A model generated the notes under the pieces. That model was not told where the DNA came from, searched no databases, and saw only the letters and a program-made list of their open reading frames with translations. Shown piece by piece: positions 37,301 through 46,300 of a stretch of 64,000 nucleotides of DNA (positions are counted from its first letter, which is position 1; each line of letters starts with the position of its first letter). The translations under genes and the position numbers were made by a program. The DNA comes from Beroe forskalii (Eukaryota > Ctenophora > Nuda > Beroida > Beroidae): positions 1,922,001-1,986,000 of the forward strand of contig WFMF01000002.1 in NCBI GenBank assembly GCA_011033025.1. Direction: 5' to 3'.

Positions 37301-40300
37301 TTCCAACAGAATCAGCAAGTCGTGTGGACACTTCCGTCGCAACCACAGAAGAAGGGCATGAGAATTCTCCCGTTTTACCTGAAGACACTTTACCCTCCTC
37401 CTCCCCTTGTCAGCAGGAGATTACTCATACCTCCCCGGCCCTTTTACCCACATCCGAGTCACCTCCGGAGGGCTTCACTCCACATAATCAGGGTGACCTT
37501 TCCCCTTGCTACTCGGGTATCCAGAGTGGTCGTGATACTGCAATGGAAATGGAGGGACCTGGGATTGCCGATAATCTGTACGAGGCAGATGACTGTGACA
37601 CCGTCTTCAATCTGACTTCGGACGGTGAGTAGTTTGCTGTCTGTAATCTGTATGATATTCATGTTAATATTAGTACGCTGCATGTGAAGAACATTCACAT
37701 TAATCACATTTAATCGGTGATGTGACTTTTATCCCCTGCCCTTTTTCAACCCTTGGGCATAACAGAAGCGACCTTCTACCCTTAGCTTTGCCTTTGATAT
37801 GTACTATATTCTATCATGGTAAAGATGCGCACTTTACTGTTATCCTTTATGGTTTTATCTGAGAAAACGGAACCGTTGATAAGAAGTAAGAACGCTGATT
37901 ATACAAGAAACACATATGTTGTATTCATTTCTTTGGTATCATAGTATTAATCGCTGTTTCCACTTTCCAGAATTAGGGCCTGTGTTTGACGTTTGTAAAG
38001 ATTTTAATTTTCTTCAGCAGTAGATAGGTAGCTCACTCCTCAGTCGTGTCAACTACTTGACGACCATGTCTGCGTCTTGTCATGTAGTATCATGCAGTTC
38101 TCAGTCTGCTGACTGAGTACGGGTCTAGGCTTGCCTGGACCTGATCTTGGTACAGTGGATTACTTCGTGCAAGCCTATCAAACCAGCTACAGGGCTGCCT
38201 CCGGGAATGTTGGACACCAAGGTAAGACTTGGGGATTCCTTGCTCCCCCCGGAGGCGGCGCTGAACGCTGGGGAGTAAACTCCGAGAGCTAGAGTGGGCA
38301 CCTATTGGCTCTCGGGGGGGTCCCATCGCGGCGCAACTGGCAGACTCTACTATCATCAGAGTCTGCACGCTGATGTTGCACTGGCAGCCGGAATGCCTTT
38401 TCTCGCCCTCCCCTGTTGGTTCGGCGCCACGGTCCGGACGGGTATCATCGTTATACCTACGAGTGGCATATTTACCCTTTATTTCGGCTTATGCCTCCTT
38501 TTCCCGCTTTATGAACATTATGCTTTTCATAAGGTTTAAAACTCACCCCTGGGAACGGTAAGAGTGTATCCTATCGGCCCTCCTCTGGAGGCTGAAGACA
38601 CTCCTAACCGTCTCAAAAGAGAGCATCACAGCGGCGGGAACAGTGTAAGTGGCATATTCCATCACTACCCGAGATTCTGTGGGGCAAACCTGCTCATCAT
38701 AGCTAGGACCTCTCATAGGGAGGGGGCACCCTGCGACAGCGGGCTTGAGTTTGCGGCTGCTAGGACTTCTCTCCTCGGAAGAAGACTCTGCGGCCGTGAA
38801 TACGGGCTTGCTACTGCGGGGGGCACCCACCCAGGGGGAGGGCTCTTCTATGATGAGACAAACAGTATCGACACTAGGATCACTAGCAGGAAGGGAGCAC
38901 CTCGTGGTGAGCCGAAACACATTGCCGCAGGGGCTTCTCTTCTCAGAGAAAGACCCTGTGGCGATGGGCTGAGGCGTGCCGTTGCGAGGAGCTCCCACCC
39001 TGAAATAGGGATTCGATGCGATACGGCAAACCATATCGCTGCTAGGACCTCCCACAGGGAGGGGGTTCTCAGCTGCGGCGAGCTGAGGCATATTGTGGCT
39101 AGGACTTCCTCCCTCGGAGGAAGACTCTGCTACGATGGGTCGAAACTTGCTGCGGCTGGGGGCTCTCCCCCTGGAGGAGGGTTCTGCTACGATAGAAAAT
39201 ACCCCGTAACCCAATCCACACAGTGGCCCCACACAGGGATACTGGCTGGACGAAGCTACGGGTACACATCTGTCTGGCTTGTGCTTGTATACTGGATTAT
39301 CTCGTGTAATCTAGATTGCAGTTACAGCCGGATAGATCATGTACTATGTGCATATCAAAAGGCTGATAAGGAATATCCTAGCCGACACGTCATGTATCTT
39401 ATCTTCTTTAAGACTATGATGGACGGCGCCGCGATTTCCTCGACAGGTCTAATGCGCATAAAATCAATTAACGTGTACACAGCATCTTGTGCGCGTGGCT
39501 GTCATAGAGTGCTCACTTGGGTCGGTGCTTGGATTTTCCATGTACTTGCGAACCGTGGTGATCTGTACCCCCGGGTAATAGGTCGGCCAAGGTTTGTAGA
39601 CTGGAAATCCACTCGCTGGAGGGTGGGAGACTTTTGGACTCCATCACCCCTCCATGAATAACTGCGATTCTTCCACCGACCGACACTCTAAGACTAAAAG
39701 AAAAACCACCCAACGGAAAAAACCTATGGTTTGCCGCAAGGGTGGACAGAAATTCAAAGAAAGTCTGGGCTTTGTCCAGATCAATTTGAATAAACAACGT
39801 CAGGCCTCCAAGGACTTGGGCTATTTTATTCGTAAGATAGAAAAGCCCTTGATACTTGTGCAGGAACCTCACGTCAATGGGAAAGGTGTGATCTCGAAGG
39901 GGTCCTACTGCTTGCGGGCTTCAACCTGTAAGAACCCTAGGAAACCTGTTAGAGCTAGCATCTTCTTCCACAAATCCATGGAGCGGCAAATCTGGTCAAA
40001 GGACTCCATCACTACTGAGGACTGCGCAGTTGTACAGACCAAGGTGGATGGAACTGAGACTCTGGTTGCATCTTGCTACATGGACGGCAACGATGTAGAA
40101 TGCCCTTCGCAGGATTTCAAAAATCTTGTTAACCATGCGAAGCAGCATAACATCGCGCTAATCATAGGCACTGACTCTAATGCCCATAACACGGCATGGA
40201 AGAGCAGGATCTGTGATAAGAAACGCAAGGAGCGAGGAGATAAACTCCTCGAATACATACTTGCGAACGACATGTTTATTGAGAATGTGGGGAACACTCC

Positions 40301-43300
40301 CACCTTTGACAACGGCCGTTGGAGTAACTCAATAGATCTCACGATCACCAACCGGTCCGGACACAAACTTGTGTCGGACTGGAGGGTTGACGAAAGGGAC
40401 CGATTGGAGCACTCCTCGGATCACCGTTTCATCACATTCCAATCAACGGGAAGCACGCTCCTTGACAGACAGAACTTCAGAGACATCTCAAAAACTAATT
40501 GGGATGTCTTCGAGTCTGAACTTGCCAAGAGGATGTCCAACCACACCAATGCGTTTAGCATCATCGATTCATCGGAGAAGCTGGACGTGGCGGCGGATCT
40601 GCTCTCGTCAAACATCACTGCGTCCTTCAACGCGGCTACCGAGCTGACATACGTGTCAGCGAAGGTTAAACCACCCCCGTGGGATACGGCCGAAGTGAAG
40701 GATGCGAGAAGGGAGATGAGAGGAAAGATCAGGAAGGCATCTAAAAAGAAAAACCGAGACCCTACCCTCAACTCGTTGAAGAAGGACTCTCGGAAGAAAT
40801 ATGAAAAACTCCGGGATCGGGTGATCTCGGAGAAATATAGAGATTTCTGCGCGAAGTTGGAGTCAAAATCCGAATCGAAAAGAATCTCTAGTCTCATCAA
40901 GGACAACAAGGACACAAAATTGTGCGCAGTAAGGAAGAAAGACGGGAGTCTCACTGAGACCCCGACCGAAACCTTGGAGCGTATGACGGAAGTGCACTTT
41001 GGCGACCTTGGGAACCATGTGGATAGCAATCCACAGGAAACAGCCAATGAGACTGAGCAGCCGTGGAGCCTCGATCACATATTCTCTGAGAATAGAGTGA
41101 AAAGGGCACTGCAGGAGTTCAGTCCTCTATCGGCGGCAGGTCCGGACGGGATACGGCCCATCATGCTTCAGAAGGGTTGGGGCAGTATTAGTGACGCTTT
41201 CATTAGCATTGCTAGAGCAAGCTACCAATTGGGGCACACTCCTGAAACATGGAGGAACTCCAGTGGTATCTTTCTGCCAAAACCTGGGAAGGATGATTAC
41301 CAGAATCCCAAGTCCTTTAGGACAATCACCTTGTCACCCGTACTCCTTAAGTGGATGGAGCGGGTGATATTGTGGCACATGGAAGCGGACCTCAAAGTTT
41401 ACGAGAAACTAAGCAAGAAACAATTTGGTTTCAAGCGAGGTCACTCGACTACGGCCGCTATCCACAAACTTGTCAGGAAAATCGAGATGGCCCTCCTTAA
41501 CAAAGGAATGGCACTCGGCACTTTCCTGGATATAGAAGGAGCATTCGACAACGTGTCGTTTGACTCCATAGACAAGGCCCTATCCAAGAACTGCAAGTCA
41601 CAGGGTGTAAACAGATGGATCATGTCAATGATCCGCTGCCGGCGCACCACTGTCGAACTGCAGGGCAAGGAGAAGGTCATAGCTATATTACGTGGGTGTC
41701 CTCAGGGAGGGATCCTCTCGCCATTCCTATGGAACCTCGTAATAAACGATCTACTTGAGTACACAAGGGACAAGATTCCATGCGACCTGCAAGGGTTCGC
41801 GGACGATATCTCCCTGGTCTCGGTGGTCACCACCCCCCAAAAACCAGCAGGTTGTAACATCCAAGGCTTTGATGCGGACACCTTGAGAGAGGTTACGCAG
41901 AAAAGCCTCAACAGTATCAACCAGTGGTGCAAATCGCACGGGCTTACCTTGAGCCACGTGAAAACACACTGCGTCATGTTCACGAACAGGAGGAATTGGT
42001 CATTCACCAGGCCCCTGAAAGTGGACGGCGTAGAGATAGAAATGCGAACGACCACGAAATTCTTGGGTATCACTCTTGACTCGAAACTTTCGTGGAACGA
42101 TCACATTGAGAACGCGTGCAAGAAGTCCAAAGCCTTGCTGATGCAGTGCAGGAAAGCGGTGGGACCCACCTGGGGCCTTAGTCCGACTACCATGCGCTGG
42201 ATCTACGAGGTGATGGTCAGACCGATACTCATGTACGGGTCAACCATCTGGATTACTGGCACACAGAAACAACACAACCAGAAACTGCTTACGGGGGTAC
42301 AGAGGTTGGCAAATGTTTTGATAACAGGAGCCCTACCCTCGACACCCAACACAGCGCTGGATGTGATCACGGGTTTGCCCCCAATAACAATGTGGATTAA
42401 CGAGTGTGCAGCGAGGGAGGCCCTACGGTTGAAGACCAATGGTCATTGGTCTCTTCCACCGCCTGGGAAACCCTCGATCCGCATCGCTAGCCACATTGAC
42501 ACAAACGAGAAGCTCCTCAGGGCATTGCCCAGAGATGTAGCCTCCTCGGAACACGATCCAATGACGCCAATTCTTAGTATTGACCAACGGTTCACCGTGC
42601 GTTTCCCCTCGAGGGACGACTATGGAGGACCGGAGGAAGGTAATTATGACATTGTGTGTTATACTGATGGATCTAGAATCAACGACCAATCAGGAGCAGG
42701 GGTGGTGATACGAGGAGGGCCACATTTGGCCCACCTGAATCACAGTGAACCCTTCCACCTGGGTCAACACAGTACAGTGTTCCAAGCGGAAGTATTTGCA
42801 GTCGCAAAAACAGCCGAAATTCTACAGGAACACGTACTGAAGGACAGAAAGATCTTGATAAACTGTGACAGTAAATCTGCTATCCATGCGATTAACAGCA
42901 CGATTATCAAGAACAAGATGCCCCTCAGGGCTAAAAACTCCCTCAACGCACTGGGCCAGTCCAATGACGTAACACTCAGTTGGATTCCGGCCCACAGTGG
43001 TTTTGAGGGAAACGAGTTGGCCGACCTCACAGCGAAAGCTGGGTCGGCCAATGAAAACAACAGCGCAACCAGTGTCTTACTTCCTATTCCGCGTAACGTC
43101 TGCTACGCGGCTCTTAGGAGGAAGACGTTTGAGGTCTGGACCAGCTCCTTCAAGGCTGACCCTCCCAGAATGTTCGGCATGATGTGGAGGGACAGATTTG
43201 CTAAGGAGCTGCGCAGCATGGGTAGAAGGGACTTGAGAGTGGCCACTCAACTTCTGACTGGCCACGCAGCCCTAAACTACCACCTCAAGAAACTGAACCC

Positions 43301-46300
43301 CGCTGTAAGTACAACTTGTCCACTCTGCCTGAGTGAAGAAGAGACGGTGTCACATTTCCTCGGAACGTGCCCCGCCCTGGGCAGTATTAGGGCGGAGTAT
43401 TTCAGTACCTACTACTGCTCAGGGACCGACATCTTCGACAAGTTCAAGATGAACAGGATCGTCAGCTATGCTCATAGGACTGGGCGACTGGAACCTAGAA
43501 AAGCCGATAACGATCCTGAAACTAACTAACCTTGGCATCCTCCTGGACTTGCGACGGGAAGATCCACACCAAAGGGTACCACGAGTCCCAACCCTGGTTG
43601 GGACTCGACGGTACCCCGGAACACCAACACTGGGCAGGAAGTCTCTTCCCGTAACCATGTTGTCAACACCAATGTGCTCCGAGCATATTGGTCCTCCTGG
43701 GGAGGTACGGGACTCGTTCCCATCCACAGTAGCCCTGGCAACCGGGACCTCCGAGCAGGAGGTCCCGTGCCGGGGACTCTGTTTGGATCTCTTGTAGATC
43801 CTTTCACCATTCATTAAATATTCTAGCATTCCACCGCTCTATTTTGTACAGTGTACAGGCTCTCTGTTCTATTGTTACCCCTTTCGTTCCGCTTCTGTGA
43901 AGATGTTGGGTGACCCTAAGATTTGGAAGTGTGCAACCATTCTGGAAACTTCTTTCCAGCCACTCGACTTTGTGGTATTAGGTAATTCTACATCTTTTAA
44001 CGTGATATCCTTGAAGTAAAGCATGAATTACGCTATTACGAGATGTGGGAGTTTTCTTAGGACATCTGGTCACGGCGCCACATCTAAATTTGTATTATCA
44101 TGTGAAATCGTGATGCTGGGAAATTAATTAAGTATGCAATAATTGATAGCGTGCCTTGAGCGTGTTTTTTCGAGTCATTGGAAGCCTCCAGGTGTGCTAT
44201 GTTGGGGCCTTGTAACATGGTTTCTGATGAACATTCCTTAATGAATATATTATTATTATTGGTACAAGATAAGCTGAGTTCCGCCGTTATACCCAGCATT
44301 GCTTTGTCACCTGATACATCACGCCCAAGCGGCCTGAATCACCTGATATTTCACAGTATGATATAACCTCCCCATGCTATTGTCTCTTCCTGCTTTTCCT
44401 CCTCTCTTTCTCGTTGCTATGGATACTGCTGTCATGGTTATGTGGTGCACTCCACCTACTGTTAGCTACCAGAGGACTTACAGTGATCCGGAGAGCACCC
44501 TCTCTTTCACTGGTAGGGTTACGTCAACTTAAAACGGGGAATAATTTACTCTCGAGGGGTCCGCTTAAACGGCTGTCGTAGGAATTCTAGCATGTGGCAT
44601 TCCATGACACTTTGATGTCAGGGGGATGGTGTAGGGTTCTATCACTTCTCACTTACGTAATCCATTCCATGAACATCTGGTCCAAAGCACTCAGTAGATC
44701 TTTGTACTGGAGCCTTTTCTTTCACGATAATAAGTTCCATCACGAAAGTGTACAGTTAATATCTGCTCACTTATCCCTTTCTTGTACCCCCTTACCTTGG
44801 AGTTTTTCCCCAAGAGAGCTCTCTGAGACCCTGCCAATTTGTAAATTACACAGTGGCATGTAAGGGTGCCCCACAAACCATCGATTTGCCCTTTGAGAGA
44901 GTGTGATGTAGCTCTATTAATAGGAGATATCTGCTATTAATAACATCTTCATGTACTCCCATTGTAATCACTCGAGACACCTCGCAGGCTGCCCCATTTT
45001 TATCAAAACATTCGCCACTATACCTGACAATACGCAGATAAAATTGAGCAAATCATTTCGAAACAAATTCCTGGAAACTATTAATACCTGGAAGTCTCTA
45101 ATATTCCCCATCACATTTTCAGACATCCTACCAAGCACCCTCAAAGATGTGTTTGTGGAAGACGACGAGGTCTGTGCTCTCCGGCACAAGCTGGGAAACT
45201 CTCTCCACTCAACCCAGGTACTGTAGATTTCCTCGAATAATCTCACTAGAGGCTTAGAGGTTATAAAAGTGGCGTTATTCTCATGGTTTCACTGGTGAAT
45301 TCGAACCGCTTTTTTACCGCTTCTACTACTTTCAGGTGGTCAATGGTCATATTATGTAGCTCAGTTTAGAGATGCTTTTAACTTAGCGATTCCCCGAACA
45401 AATTTCTCAATCCATTTAAAGTTACATCAAGCCGATTCGTAAAGTGTATTTTATTAAAGGTCCTTTCCGCATTTCCACTTATAAGAAATCACGTTCTGTC
45501 GATCTCAAAGGGGGTTGTGCCGGGTTGTGCTCGTTCGTGTACTTTTATACCCGCTAAACCACCGGAAATTTCCCATAACGTGATCTCATTTCTGTCCATC
45601 CTATCATCAGTTCCTATTCTCCTCTCTAGGATCGTGGTCTTGAGATGTTGGCTCACAAAGTGGATGCTCCTGACTTTGAGGACCCTTACGATGATGACAG
45701 TGCTGTCAGCCTCTCTTCGGCTTCTAATGAAAGTGAAAGCAATTCCAGAGATAACCTCATCCAGCACATCGAACCAGGTGAGATTTCAAGCTGACGGGTG
45801 ACGACACTGGTTTCGAATTTCATAACCACATACTTGCTACCAGCTACTCAATGAAGTATAGTAAATTTCAACTTCTGAATGTATAAACCACTTTTGTTTT
45901 TTACTTCTGCTTCAACCTTCATATATATAAAGTCATGAATATTAGCCATTATTGCAACTGTAACAATTGATGTTTGCTTCAGAAGAAGATCACTGTAAGG
46001 AAGTTGGCAGTGTTCCAGTGCCTTCCATAGCCCGGGAACAGGAGCAGCCTCAGGCGCTATCGCTGGGCTCCTCTCTCTACAAGCTGTTTATCCGAGGTTC
46101 CGCTACGTCTGATCCCGACTCAGAGCGCATGTCTAACCTGGCAGCGTTACACAGCGCAGTGACAGATGAGGTGCCCATTTCTAAAGAGGAGGATGTGAGG
46201 TGAGGAGGCTCTGTGGGGAATGTATTGTGATAGGCGTCCCATCCCTTGGTTAAATAAAGTTCGAATTCTCTTGTTTACGTTTAACGTTATCACGACTTTT

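Larger units (their letters stand above)
38040..43800 (+). mobile_element. Non-LTR retrotransposon with APE endonuclease, RT and RNase H
   Basis: A two-frame LINE-type element in sense orientation inside intron 4 of the RUN gene. The 5' limit is approximate. Two open frames (about 38540-39661 and 39654-43529) overlap by 8 bases. After the second stop, 43530-43800 is GC-rich with three clear hairpins (stems gagtcccaacc/ggttgggactc, ccaatgtgctc/gagcatattgg, gggacctcc/ggaggtccc). Whether the repeat at 43801-44238 and the (ATT)n tract at 44250 belong to the 3' end is unresolved. Domain order endonuclease-RT-RNase H places it in the I/R1/LOA assemblage. No target duplication was identified. Confidence 0.88.

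Noticed and set aside
38690..39205. Regular repeats resembling a CRISPR array
   Set aside because: Contiguous degenerate units without spacers, within a eukaryotic retrotransposon.
38543..39232. 229-codon minus-strand frame antisense to the retrotransposon ORF1
   Set aside because: Open because the 57-bp repeat has a length divisible by three; the sense frame has the better argument (overlap with ORF2).
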